The position numbers and the translations under genes were made by a program. Below the pieces are notes generated by a model. That model was not told the origin of the DNA. It searched no databases and saw nothing but the letters and a program-made list of their open reading frames with translations. Of a DNA stretch of 64,000 bases, positions 51,281 through 59,169 are shown one piece after another. The DNA lies in contig NZ_NJAG01000006.1 in the NCBI RefSeq assembly GCF_002872335.1, forward strand, positions 186,001-250,000. Reading direction: 5' to 3'. How positions within the stretch are numbered: position 1 is the first letter of the stretch; every line of letters starts with the position of its first letter. Origin of the DNA: Siphonobacter sp. BAB-5405. Lineage in GTDB: Bacteria > Bacteroidota > Bacteroidia > Cytophagales > Spirosomataceae.

Positions 51281-51365
51281 GTCAATCGTTTTTTAAATTC
51301 TTGCGTCAACTGCTCAACAAATTTTTGATGTTTCTAAAATAACGGGAATAGTTCCTGATTCTGAA

Positions 51366-51899
51366 ATGATCAAACTTCATTCTGAACCGATACTGGGCCG
51401 CTTGTCCTCGCAACCTTCGGTGGAGCACCAATTGTTGCAGGGCCTGACATCCCTGAGCATACGTCAGGCAGCTACGCCTTCGACAAGTATGCTGGAATTA
51501 TATGAACACTTACGGGAAAATTCCACCTTTGGTACAGCCTGGCGTTTTCCCAAGTGTAGTGAAATCGGGCGAAAGCTGGGAAAAGATACGGTAGTAAAGC
51601 TTTTGTGTGTAACCCTGGCTGACTTATCGATAGCTGCTCAGGCAGACTGTCGGTTGCTGCCTGCTCAGATTAGCTCGCTGGCCGAAGAATTGGCTCAGCA
51701 GTTTCCCTACGAAAGTTACCGTGAATTTGTGGTGGCGTTTAAGGAAGTACGTTCACGCGTGAGTCGTTGGCGTAGACCGTTAAGCCGTCGCCGCATTGTG
51801 CAGCTGCTGCATAGTCACTTCGAGCGGCGGGCTGAATACCTGGAACGTTTTCATGGCAGTTTTTCCGAGAAAAATACGGCCTACCCCCAACGGGCCTAG
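51366..51899 (+). CDS. Hypothetical helical protein, possibly mobile-element-derived
   Basis: 177 residues, all helical, basic toward the C-terminus (SRVSRWRRPLSRRRIVQLLH). The layout, an N-terminal leucine-rich part, then SSLAEELAQQFPYESYREFV, a short hinge and HFERRAEYLERFHG, is like small proteins of Bacteroidota phages and plasmids (DUF6633-like), but the match is from memory and weak. It is divergent from the XRE gene and 45 bp before the PIN gene. Confidence 0.6.
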   Translation: MIKLHSEPILGRLSSQPSVEHQLLQGLTSLSIRQAATPSTSMLELYEHLRENSTFGTAWRFPKCSEIGRKLGKDTVVKLLCVTLADLSIAAQADCRLLPAQISSLAEELAQQFPYESYREFVVAFKEVRSRVSRWRRPLSRRRIVQLLHSHFERRAEYLERFHGSFSEKNTAYPQRA

Positions 51900-51944
51900 T
51901 CTATAGATTGTTTTAACTAACTGAGTACCAAAAAGAAGTAAGCC

Positions 51945-52526
51945 ATGCCTTCAAAAATAACCCCATCGCCGGTTCTTCCCGTTGAAGCAATGGCTTCAGT
52001 CGCTAGTCGTTCGCGTAAAGTAACGAAGGTGCCTAAAGATCTTATTGAAAAAGTTTCGCCGCAGGTTTGGCAGGAAGTTCAGGCCCTCAAGCACGAGTAC
52101 AAAGAGCCTAAACGCTGGCCAACGCGGTTGCTACTCGATACACCGACGCTGGATTATCTCATTCGTGACGCGTACCGCCTTTCTCAAACGGCCGTGGTTG
52201 CCATTAACGAGCCGGGTACGGTGTGTTTCGTTAGTGAATGTTCCTGGCTCGAGCTGGCTGAAAAAATGAAACAGGGCTTGTACGGAATCCGGGTCAACTT
52301 TGGTGAGTTCATGCAACAGGTCATGAATCACTATAAGTTACAGTTACTACCTATGGATGCCCAGGCCCTTGAAAAATACCGTAATCTGACGGCTCTGACC
52401 GCCCCGACAAAACGCATTACCTGCGGCTGGCTGGCTGCTCAGGCCCTGGCAACCGGAGCAACGCTGATTTCCCCCGACGGCCATTATGAGTTATACCGTT
52501 CGCAGGGAGTGAAACAGCTTTGGTAA
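51945..52526 (+). CDS. PIN-domain protein (VapC-like), degenerate, with N-terminal extension
   Basis: 193 residues. Residues from about 61 follow a PIN domain: RLLLDTPTLDYLI (first Asp), FVSECSWLELAEKMKQGLYG (Glu), QLLPMDAQALEKYRNL, and AAQALATGATLISPDGHYEL (last Asp) ending GVKQLW. The third acidic position, normally DPFDRLLIAQ, reads PTKRITCGWLAAQ and has no Asp, so nuclease activity may be lost or changed. The first ~60 residues are a Lys-rich helical extension (VTKVPKDLIEKVSPQVWQEV) not seen in plain VapC. No VapB antitoxin gene was recognised; the 51366 gene upstream is the only close partner. Confidence 0.75.
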   Translation: MPSKITPSPVLPVEAMASVASRSRKVTKVPKDLIEKVSPQVWQEVQALKHEYKEPKRWPTRLLLDTPTLDYLIRDAYRLSQTAVVAINEPGTVCFVSECSWLELAEKMKQGLYGIRVNFGEFMQQVMNHYKLQLLPMDAQALEKYRNLTALTAPTKRITCGWLAAQALATGATLISPDGHYELYRSQGVKQLW

Positions 52527-52569
52527 GCCTTGCAGCAAATTGTTTATTCTACCCACCTATACCTAACTA

Positions 52570-52603
52570 GGCCCGGTCTGTTTCAGGCTGGGCCGCTTTT
52601 TTT
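52570..52603 (+). terminator. Rho-independent terminator after PIN gene
   Basis: Stem GGCCCGGTCTG/CAGGCTGGGCC (two wobble pairs) with a TTT loop and T7 downstream. Confidence 0.85.
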
Positions 52604-52632
52604 GCTAGGCAGGGTATCAGCCTTTAGGAAAA

Positions 52633-53181
52633 ATGGAAAAGAAACCGTCGAAAAAAGCCTTTCAGTATGATCTGGACTTTCGGAAAACCAATTTTCGGGA
52701 GCATCCGGAATTGTATCGCGTAGGCGTAGGAGAGCAGGGGGTATTGCTAGTCGAACCCTATAAATCAGAAATCCTGCCCCTGTGGCGATTTCGGACCGAA
52801 GCCATTGCTCAGGAATCGGCGGAAGCGATTTATAAAAAATTTGAAACGTATCTGGCCGAGCAGGATTTTGTGGGAGCAGATATGGCCCGGAAGTATTTAC
52901 AAATGGGCTTTACGCGAGCCCGACGATACGCCAACCATGCCAGCGGAAAAAAGTACACGGAACAGGAAAGCGATTATGAACCCGAAACCCGGGCGTATCC
53001 GTATTCTTCCGGAAGTATTCACAAGAAAAATCCGCTCCGTCCGCAGGAGGAAGATGCGTTGACCAGCGAAAAAGCAAAGGCCGCCACGGTCTTTAAAGCG
53101 TACTGGGATCAGGCCCGTCAGCACCCGGAATACCTGAAGCAAAAAGAAGCCTTTAACGAAAAGTACGTAAGAGGGAAGTAG
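52633..53181 (+). CDS. DUF4385 family protein
   Basis: 182 residues. FQYDLDFRKTNFREHPELYR, VGEQGVLLVEPYKSEILPLW and VGADMARKYLQMGFTRARRY are family-typical. DUF4385 proteins are widespread, cytosolic and uncharacterised; no catalytic residues are established. It is in the accessory block, between the PIN gene and the convergent nuclease operon. The C-terminal ~50 residues are charged and helical. Function unknown. Confidence 0.88.
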   Translation: MEKKPSKKAFQYDLDFRKTNFREHPELYRVGVGEQGVLLVEPYKSEILPLWRFRTEAIAQESAEAIYKKFETYLAEQDFVGADMARKYLQMGFTRARRYANHASGKKYTEQESDYEPETRAYPYSSGSIHKKNPLRPQEEDALTSEKAKAATVFKAYWDQARQHPEYLKQKEAFNEKYVRGK

Positions 53182-53195
53182 CCGAAGTTGAAAAT

Positions 53196-53242
53196 CTTCC
53201 CGAAAGCCCTAAGCCTTCGGGAAGAACGATCGAGCGATCGTT
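53196..53242. terminator. Two hairpins between convergent genes
   Basis: 53196-53224 has arms CTTCCCGAA/TTCGGGAAG; 53225-53242 has arms AACGATCG/CGATCGTT with an AG loop. They separate DUF4385 from the nuclease stop. No T-run, so the role as terminator is inferred from position. Confidence 0.5.
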
Positions 53243-53247
53243 GATAA

Positions 53248-53877
53248 TCAGGCAACCAGACGCCAGGGCTCACCCTGATTGAAATCAAAGTTTACTTCTT
53301 TCCAGGTTTCCAGCAGAAACTGATACTTCTTACGACCCTCTGCCAGAAATTCCGACGTTGTTTCAAACCAGAAAATATCGTACGGTTCTTTCTTCTGAAC
53401 GCCTACGAAAATAAACTGCTTCCCCGTACCTCCCAGGCTATCCAGATAAAAGGCCGCCTGCCGGTCATACTCCAGATTATGACACTGACTGATAAAGTCC
53501 TGATACGAACGGGCTGAAGTAGTCTTCAAATCCAGTACGACCCGGTTTTGATACACCATATCCAGACGAGCCTTGCAGAGTAAATCCGTAGCCGAATCCG
53601 TAAATAACTGAGCGTGCTCCTTTTTGGAGTACTGACGGTACCAGTTAAACGCTTTATGGGAACGCAGATTCTTCTCTAGTAAAGCCAGTCGTTCCTGGTC
53701 TGCGGTATGTACTTCAATTTGCGGAACGTTCGGCTCCAGTAGCGTTGCGTGCAAAGCCCGGCCAAAAGTGGCAGTACGGGGAGGGATATACGATTTCTTA
53801 CCAAATAAGTAATCCCGAAAGCGGCTTAGGTCGCTATTCGAGATCCGGCGAATCTGCCGGTAACTTTCTTCATTCAT
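53248..53877 (-). CDS. PD-(D/E)XK nuclease, RecE/DUF3799-like
   Basis: The ATG at 53877 (MNEESYRQIRRISNSDLSRF) gives 209 residues and an ATGA overlap with the preceding small gene, so it is preferred over ATG 53889. Nuclease core: ATFGRALHATLLEP (His), LLCKARLDMVYQNRVVLDLK (catalytic Asp and DxK) and NLEYDRQAAFYLDS (QxxxY). This matches phage exonuclease VIII and related PD-(D/E)XK nucleases, which digest double-strand ends for recombination. No RecT-like annealing protein is in the window. Last gene of a three-gene operon. Confidence 0.83.
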   Translation of the reverse strand: MNEESYRQIRRISNSDLSRFRDYLFGKKSYIPPRTATFGRALHATLLEPNVPQIEVHTADQERLALLEKNLRSHKAFNWYRQYSKKEHAQLFTDSATDLLCKARLDMVYQNRVVLDLKTTSARSYQDFISQCHNLEYDRQAAFYLDSLGGTGKQFIFVGVQKKEPYDIFWFETTSEFLAEGRKKYQFLLETWKEVNFDFNQGEPWRLVA

Positions 53878-54044
53878 TTTCGTCTCCATTGCTGATATAA
53901 TTCCAGTCCCTGTGAAGTAGCCTGCGATAATTCGCGGGCCGTAAGTTTACAATCCCGATAGATCCTCATTCCCTCGGGCGTCAAGTGCCCATGCCGGGCT
54001 ACGTCCTGACGAATACAGAGCAATGCGAATGATTTATTAGACAT
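53874..54044 (-). CDS. Small hypothetical protein (56 aa)
   Basis: A 56-residue frame starting MSNKSFALLCIRQDVARHGH and ending LELYQQWRRK. It lies exactly between the 91-residue gene (14 bp upstream) and the nuclease, whose ATG overlaps its TGA by 4 bp. This spacing, rather than any domain, supports it as a real gene. No family was recognised; TPEGMRIYRDCKLTARELS looks helical. Confidence 0.65.
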   Translation of the reverse strand: MSNKSFALLCIRQDVARHGHLTPEGMRIYRDCKLTARELSQATSQGLELYQQWRRK

Positions 54045-54058
54045 ACGGGTGGCTGAAA

Positions 54059-54334
54059 TTAAGAGGCAATTTTACCCGGCGTGAATGGAATTTCATCGGC
54101 CACTTTCGGAGCCATATTACGTAACAACGCCTCGGTCTGATTGAACGCGTGGGCGTACGCAGCGGCTGAAGTAGGTACGCAGCCATAGGCGTACAACATA
54201 CCGGGCCAGTACCGAAGCCGCTGAATGGCCGGACACTCTTCCCGGTACGCTACGATCGTTACAAAACCGTCTTCCTGACGGAAAAAATGTTCGCCATCGG
54301 GCGTCTGATAGAACAAATCTCGTTGAATAATCAT
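54059..54334 (-). CDS. Hypothetical protein (91 aa), first gene of nuclease operon
   Basis: 91 residues, starting MIIQRDLFYQTPDGEHFFRQ, followed by VAYREECPAIQRLRYWPGML and an Ala-rich helix (CVPTSAAAYAHAFNQ). No domain was recognised. A -7 box lies 28 bp upstream. Being cotranscribed with the 56-residue protein and a PD-(D/E)XK nuclease, it may be an accessory or regulator of that module. Confidence 0.65.
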   Translation of the reverse strand: MIIQRDLFYQTPDGEHFFRQEDGFVTIVAYREECPAIQRLRYWPGMLYAYGCVPTSAAAYAHAFNQTEALLRNMAPKVADEIPFTPGKIAS

Positions 54335-54361
54335 CGCGTGGAATGGTCAATAGTTGATATA

Positions 54362-54369
54362 CAAATATA
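54362..54369 (-). promoter_or_regulatory. -7 box of the nuclease operon
   Basis: TATATTTG on the minus strand, 28 bp before the ATG at 54334. A TTG at 54393-54395 is 23 bp upstream, slightly wide for the -33 element. Confidence 0.55.
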
Positions 54370-54455
54370 CATAAATAGTTGAATAATTGACTCAAAAAAA
54401 TAGATTTTATTTCAGTTTTTTACTTTTAATGCTGGCAACTATGCAAATGTTTGGG

Positions 54456-54463
54456 TATATTTG
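54456..54463 (+). promoter_or_regulatory. -7 box of ruvB
   Basis: TATATTTG, 21 bp before the ruvB ATG, so the leader would be very short. No clear -33 TTG. Confidence 0.55.
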
Positions 54464-54483
54464 AATAAAAAAGATAATCACCG

Positions 54484-55512
54484 ATGGAAGAAAATATTGT
54501 TCGTCAGAAAACGGTGAAGGATGCCGATCGGGAATTTGAGCGGGCGTTGCGTCCCCTCTCGTTCGACGACTTTACGGGTCAGGAAAAAGTGCTGGAGAAC
54601 CTGAAGATTTTCGTTCAGGCGGCGAAGCAACGCGGCGAAACGCTCGACCATGTATTGTTACACGGACCTCCGGGTCTGGGCAAAACGACGCTCTCTCACA
54701 TTCTGGCTAACGAGATGGGAGCCGGACTGAAAGCAACCACTGGACCCGTACTGGAAAAGCCCAGTGATCTGACGGGCGTGCTAACTACCTTACAAACGGG
54801 CGACGTACTGTTCATTGATGAGATTCACCGGCTCAATCCTGTGGTAGAAGAGTACCTGTACTCGGCCATGGAAGATTACCGGATTGATATTTTGCTCGAT
54901 TCCGGGCCTAACTCCCGAACCGTACAAATCGGTTTAAATCCTTTTACTTTGATTGGAGCCACGACGCGGGCGGGGCTGCTTACCTCACCGTTACGGGCCC
55001 GGTTTGGTATCAACTGCCGACTGGAATACTACGACGCGGATTTGTTGTCCAGCATTATTACCCGTTCTTCGACCATGTTGGGTACGCCCATCGAGCCGGA
55101 AGGAGCCATGGAGCTGGCTCGCCGGAGTCGGGGTACGCCGCGGATTGCCAATAACCTGCTGCGTCGTACGCGTGACTTTGCTCAGGTCCTGGGGAATGGA
55201 ATCATTACGCGGGATATAGCCTCGCTGTCTTTGAAAGCCCTGGAAGTAGATGAGGGAGGGCTGGACGAAATGGACAACCGGATCCTACTGGCGATTATTG
55301 AGAAATTCAAGGGAGGTCCGGTAGGTCTTTCCACCATTGCCACGGCTATCGGGGATGAAGCGGAGACGATTGAAGAAGTATATGAACCGTTCCTCATTCA
55401 GGAAGGATACCTAATGCGTACACCCCGGGGTCGGGAAGCTACCGAAAAAGCGTATCGTCATTTAGGTTTTGATTTTCCTACAAAGACAAACGCCTTTCAA
55501 ATCGCTGCTTAA
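54484..55512 (+). CDS. ruvB: Holliday junction branch migration helicase RuvB
   Basis: 342 residues. AAA+ motor with [20 protein letters not shown], Walker [11 protein letters not shown], Walker [12 protein letters not shown] and sensor [18 protein letters not shown]. The C-terminal winged helix is [20 protein letters not shown]. It drives branch migration with RuvA, whose gene is elsewhere. Highly conserved and probably the chromosomal border of the accessory block on its left. Confidence 0.97.
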   Translation: MEENIVRQKTVKDADREFERALRPLSFDDFTGQEKVLENLKIFVQAAKQRGETLDHVLLHGPPGLGKTTLSHILANEMGAGLKATTGPVLEKPSDLTGVLTTLQTGDVLFIDEIHRLNPVVEEYLYSAMEDYRIDILLDSGPNSRTVQIGLNPFTLIGATTRAGLLTSPLRARFGINCRLEYYDADLLSSIITRSSTMLGTPIEPEGAMELARRSRGTPRIANNLLRRTRDFAQVLGNGIITRDIASLSLKALEVDEGGLDEMDNRILLAIIEKFKGGPVGLSTIATAIGDEAETIEEVYEPFLIQEGYLMRTPRGREATEKAYRHLGFDFPTKTNAFQIAA

Positions 55513-55562
55513 AAAGGATTTTGAAGCTTAGTAGTAATCTGAATTTCAGGAAAAGAACAGGT

Positions 55563-55595
55563 AAAAAGAGTTGGTATTACCGACTCTTTTTTTTT
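55563..55595 (+). terminator. Rho-independent terminator of ruvB
   Basis: Stem AAAGAGTTGGT/ACCGACTCTTT followed by a long T-run. Confidence 0.85.
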
Positions 55596-55895
55596 GTATC
55601 ACCTGAGCTGATTTTAAAAGATTGAATTACCAGAAATGTAAATTTAATCAAACATAAACCAGACAGGTAATTAAGGATTTATTAGGAAATTATACCTAAC
55701 ATAAAAGACGAAGTATTGAAAACTAGTATGAGGCTTAAATAATGATAGTTCATTAAGTCATACAAGCCTTATCAATCATTAAAATGTTCAGCGTATAAAT
55801 GTATGAATATAAAGCAGAGCCTCAATAACCGTATTTTTTTAAGTTTAATTTAAAAATTGATCATTGATAACTGCTACGAATAGAAGCTGATTGCC

Positions 55896-55903
55896 TACTT
55901 TTG
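55896..55903 (+). promoter_or_regulatory. -7 box of candidate small RNA
   Basis: TACTTTTG fits TAnnTTTG. The first hairpin of the RNA starts 5 bp later. No clear TTG at the -33 spacing. Confidence 0.55.
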
Positions 55904-55907
55904 CACG

Positions 55908-56008
55908 TCTCCTTTTAAACAGGAGATTTAATTGAAGTAAGTTTGGCGGCTTAGCTTCAATTTATGTAAAGTAGAAGCGTCGATGTTTTTAATATCGACG
56001 CTTTTTGT
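55908..56008 (+). ncRNA. Candidate ~100-nt small RNA
   Basis: Between a -7 box and an intrinsic terminator lie three hairpins: TCTCCT/AGGAGA (55908-55926); AATTGAAG-TAAG paired with CTTA-G-CTTCAATT (55930-55962, 12 pairs with one bulge, loop TTTGGCGG); and the terminator AAGCGTCGAT/ATCGACGCTT followed by T-run (55975-56008). No start codon in a sensible frame lies inside. The layout is that of an independent sRNA; it was not matched to 6S or another known family. Confidence 0.6.
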
Positions 56009-56188
56009 TTGAAAAAAAGAGGATAATAGATTCTGAAAAGAAGAAGATTAGAGTACTAATAAAAGCAAATTAAATTTTTTTAAGAATCTAAAAGGATCAA
56101 CAAATAAGAAAATAAAGTAAGGATTAGTGGGCTGGATTTTATTCGCCACCAGCCGTACGCTAACAGGTACGGCTGGCGATTCATCGTC

Positions 56189-56440
56189 TTACGCTCGGTT
56201 GGTCGTTTCGCTTAAGACTACGGGTAAATCCAACAGGCGGGCCACTCGCATTTCGGCTTCTCTGAATTCACTTTCTGTACAGGGATCGCAGGCCAGTTTG
56301 CCCAGCGTGTCCGGACGCATACGAGTCCGTTCAACGAGCGGATTAAACTCATACAAACAGATAATCTTCACTTCGTCACCCTGGCATTTAAAATACTGGC
56401 CACCGCCTTTTGATTTCATAAAAATGGTTTCCTGAGTCAT
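56189..56440 (-). CDS. Hypothetical protein (83 aa)
   Basis: 83 residues (76 if ATG 56419 is used). MKSKGGGQYFKCQGDEVKII is followed by CDPCTESEFREAEMRVARLL. The three Cys, two as CDPC, might bind metal. No family recognised. It is 50 bp downstream of the 339-residue gene on the same strand, likely one operon. Confidence 0.6.
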   Translation of the reverse strand: MTQETIFMKSKGGGQYFKCQGDEVKIICLYEFNPLVERTRMRPDTLGKLACDPCTESEFREAEMRVARLLDLPVVLSETTNRA

Positions 56441-56490
56441 GGCTGTTAACTGGGTTGAGTAGGGTTACAATCTATTTCGGGTTTACTTGC

Positions 56491-57510
56491 TCAGGCCGCA
56501 ATCTGGCCTGATAACGGAAACAACCGTGTATCTATTTCGGGCCGAATCCGCTCGGTAAAACGTCTTTGGACAAAACTGTTCTGTAAGTATTCGGGCAACG
56601 TAGCCAGAAACTCACGGTACGCCGCTACACCCATCGCTTTCACTACATACGCTTCGTGTACGGCGTTGATATGGTCCACGATGTCAAGCAGACATACATT
56701 GAAAAGCTTAAAATCCAGGTCAATATTCACGAAACGTTCTATCTCGCGATTCGTAGAGGAAATCCGGAGTCGCGAAAACAAATCCAGAAACGTTGTTAAA
56801 CCAACCCGGTCGGAGAGTTCCTGCCAGTTTCGCTGACTGAATTTTTCCAGAATCTTACCCGTACGTTCACTCCGTAAAGCAATAGCAGGGTTGGTCTGTA
56901 ATTTCTGCCGTAGCGAACGGAGCTGTAGGGTCCGCGTCGTACGCAAAAACTGTCCTACCTGAGCCTGGGCTTCAAACGGCGTATCTGCCAGTAACAAACC
57001 CGGTTTCCGATGTCCACGCGGCAGTCGGTGCACATGATAATGATCCAGCGGACCGTCGGCAGTAAAGCTTAGGTAACGGGGGTAGTATGAATTAGCGACC
57101 AGTCGACTGGTACGTCGGCGAATGTTCATCTCGTCGTTGGTCAGTACGCCTTGGGTAGCCAGAAAAGCCCGCAGGCTATACCACACGCAGTAATAGGCCT
57201 GGGGGAAGGTCCAGTGTAAGGCATTCGACAAAAACGAATCATCACCCATGGAGGCGGTATTCCGCAGAGCGTATTCGGTATTCCAGGCATTCAGTAACAT
57301 CCGCTTGGTCATGTCCAGACTTGCCTCGTTCATACGGGGAGCGTAGGTACGGAATCGATCCAGATCAGCTAATTTGCTATTATCTTCCGTATGCCGGATG
57401 TGGTAGTGAATACCAAAAAAGTGGTTCAGAAAAACGCGGGCGGCAATGGACTGTTTCCACTGCTCGTCCTCTTCCTGATGTATCGCTAAGGACTGATTAT
57501 TTTCTTGCAT
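56491..57510 (-). CDS. Hypothetical protein, mostly helical (339 aa)
   Basis: 339 residues, no signal peptide or membrane helix. Helical throughout, with AYYCVWYSLRAFLATQG, which resembles the core helix of HEPN-type domains but lacks the usual R-x4-6-H RNase motif near it. A later segment, RYLSFTADGPLDHYHVHRLP, is His-rich. KILEKFSQRNWQELSDRVGL is another conserved-looking part. No family was recognised, and the HEPN idea is weak. AT-rich upstream region. Confidence 0.65.
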   Translation of the reverse strand: MQENNQSLAIHQEEDEQWKQSIAARVFLNHFFGIHYHIRHTEDNSKLADLDRFRTYAPRMNEASLDMTKRMLLNAWNTEYALRNTASMGDDSFLSNALHWTFPQAYYCVWYSLRAFLATQGVLTNDEMNIRRRTSRLVANSYYPRYLSFTADGPLDHYHVHRLPRGHRKPGLLLADTPFEAQAQVGQFLRTTRTLQLRSLRQKLQTNPAIALRSERTGKILEKFSQRNWQELSDRVGLTTFLDLFSRLRISSTNREIERFVNIDLDFKLFNVCLLDIVDHINAVHEAYVVKAMGVAAYREFLATLPEYLQNSFVQRRFTERIRPEIDTRLFPLSGQIAA

Positions 57511-57705
57511 TTTTTCAAGGAGGCTTATGGATTAATAGAACATCCTTTACTAGACTTATGTTCCTTAAAGATAATTATTTTGTAGGAGATAGTAATCTGA
57601 TAATCAATATTTTAATACGATATTTTTTGCGATTTTGAAATATTTTTCTGACTTCAAAAAAACAGGATTCTGGCGGGTCGAATCGGACGCTTATTCAAGC
57701 GAAAA

Positions 57706-59025
57706 TCAGAGCGTTTTTACGTCAGAAATCGTCGGAATCCAGCCCCGTCGTCCGTCCGACAAGCGAATGAATTCGTGGGCGGCAGCAGTGCCCAGTACGT
57801 CGATAGTCGTTCCTTTAGGAAGTGTATCCGCTACGGCTTCCGTGAGGTTTTCCCGGAAGATTTCCATCGTCGTAAGTTTCCGTCGACTGAGCCGTTTATC
57901 CGTAGGCTGAATACTGCTGGCGAGTACATACCCTCGCTGCCCTTCGGGCGTCTGTACGCGGAAGTATCCCTTGGTGGCCGCTTCCACCCATACGATCGCG
58001 TGTCGGGGCAACCGTTGTCGGGTCGTACGCGACGGGGGCAAACTACTGAAGAGGGCGGTCGCTTCCCGGGTTCGCAAGGTATCGGCGGATCGTTTGGAAA
58101 CCGTAGCGGCGGGAAATTCCGGAGCCTGTACGTACGGGAGTGGATCAACCGCCCCGCCTGAGCGATAAATTCCAAAATGCAGGTGCGGAGCCGTCGTGAT
58201 GGCGTTGCCCGTATTGCCAACCGTTCCCAGCGTATCGCCCGCTCGTACGCGTTGCCCGGACTGAACCAACTGCTGGTCGAGGTGAGCGTAGTAGAGCGAG
58301 AGATTCAAGCCATCGGCGGAAAGATGTACGACGTTACCTCCCAGCGGATTCGTACCCGTGCGAGTGACGTAACCCGGCACCGAAGCCAGCAGGGGCGTAC
58401 CGCGAGGAGCAATCACGTCAATTCCCTCATGTGAGCGGGCTCCGCCATCGCGGGCGGCTCCCCAGAAACTAATAATGTGTTGGGCGGATTTTCCGGCAAC
58501 GGGGAAAGCCAGCAGGGGTTCCGTCCGTAAACGAAGCGAAAACTCACCTTCGGGTTGTGAGAGCTGCGGTTGCAGGCGGAGCAAAAGCGGCGTATCGTCC
58601 GTCGCCTCCCAGCGGAGGATTCGGTTTTTCTCCGATACATACGCCAGACGTTGAGGCGAGGCATTTTCCCGGAGCTGAAACAAGTCGAGAAAGTACAAAC
58701 TATCCGTACTGTTCAGCTGGACTTCCAGCCGCCGACCCGCGGGTAGGGTAAACTGGTACGTAAACACCCGCTGACCACCCGCCGGAAATACGCCGTCTTC
58801 CCGAAATGGTAGTGAAATAATCAATGAATCGCGGAGGGCCGTTTCGCCCGCATGAAGCCACTGCTGTACGGCTTCTGTTTCAAGCATGCCCTGTTTGCGT
58901 AAGGTACGGACGTAAGTGTCACGGGGCGATTGTTCACCCAGGAGTCCCTGAATGATCGTACTTGGTTTTTTACAGGCACTCAGCAAACTAAGCAGCAGCA
59001 GCGTGACCAGCGTATATGATTTCAT
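57706..59025 (-). CDS. M23 family metallopeptidase, lipoprotein with SH3-like domains
   Basis: 439 residues. MKSYTLVTLLLLSLLSACKK is a lipoprotein signal (lipobox LLSAC). After a beta domain, the M23 peptidase reads SHEGIDVIAPRGTPLLASVP and APHLHFGIYRSGGAVDPLPY, with the zinc ligands HxxxD and HxH. Two SH3-like segments end the protein (PRHAIVWVEAATKGYFRVQT and RLSDGRRGWI). It likely cuts peptidoglycan cross-links at the inner face of the outer membrane, or is an activator of amidases. Divergent from the pectinase gene. Confidence 0.9.
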   Translation of the reverse strand: MKSYTLVTLLLLSLLSACKKPSTIIQGLLGEQSPRDTYVRTLRKQGMLETEAVQQWLHAGETALRDSLIISLPFREDGVFPAGGQRVFTYQFTLPAGRRLEVQLNSTDSLYFLDLFQLRENASPQRLAYVSEKNRILRWEATDDTPLLLRLQPQLSQPEGEFSLRLRTEPLLAFPVAGKSAQHIISFWGAARDGGARSHEGIDVIAPRGTPLLASVPGYVTRTGTNPLGGNVVHLSADGLNLSLYYAHLDQQLVQSGQRVRAGDTLGTVGNTGNAITTAPHLHFGIYRSGGAVDPLPYVQAPEFPAATVSKRSADTLRTREATALFSSLPPSRTTRQRLPRHAIVWVEAATKGYFRVQTPEGQRGYVLASSIQPTDKRLSRRKLTTMEIFRENLTEAVADTLPKGTTIDVLGTAAAHEFIRLSDGRRGWIPTISDVKTL

Positions 59026-59169
59026 GGCTATACTTTGAAATAATCAGACGGATATCCCAGAAAAGAGAATGCCAGAGAAAAGGGCCAAAATCAGGATGGT
59101 TTTTCGGGTCAGGCTAGGGATGCGTTCACCGGATCGCGTCTTTATAGCGAATGATGCTGTATCGATGCT

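Larger units (their letters stand above)
55513..56188. other. AT-rich 676-bp spacer with a likely small RNA gene
   Basis: Contains the ruvB terminator (55563-55595), about 300 bp of AT-rich sequence without structure, a candidate small RNA (55908-56008) and a further AT-rich stretch up to the next gene. No protein-coding frame is supported. Confidence 0.65.
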
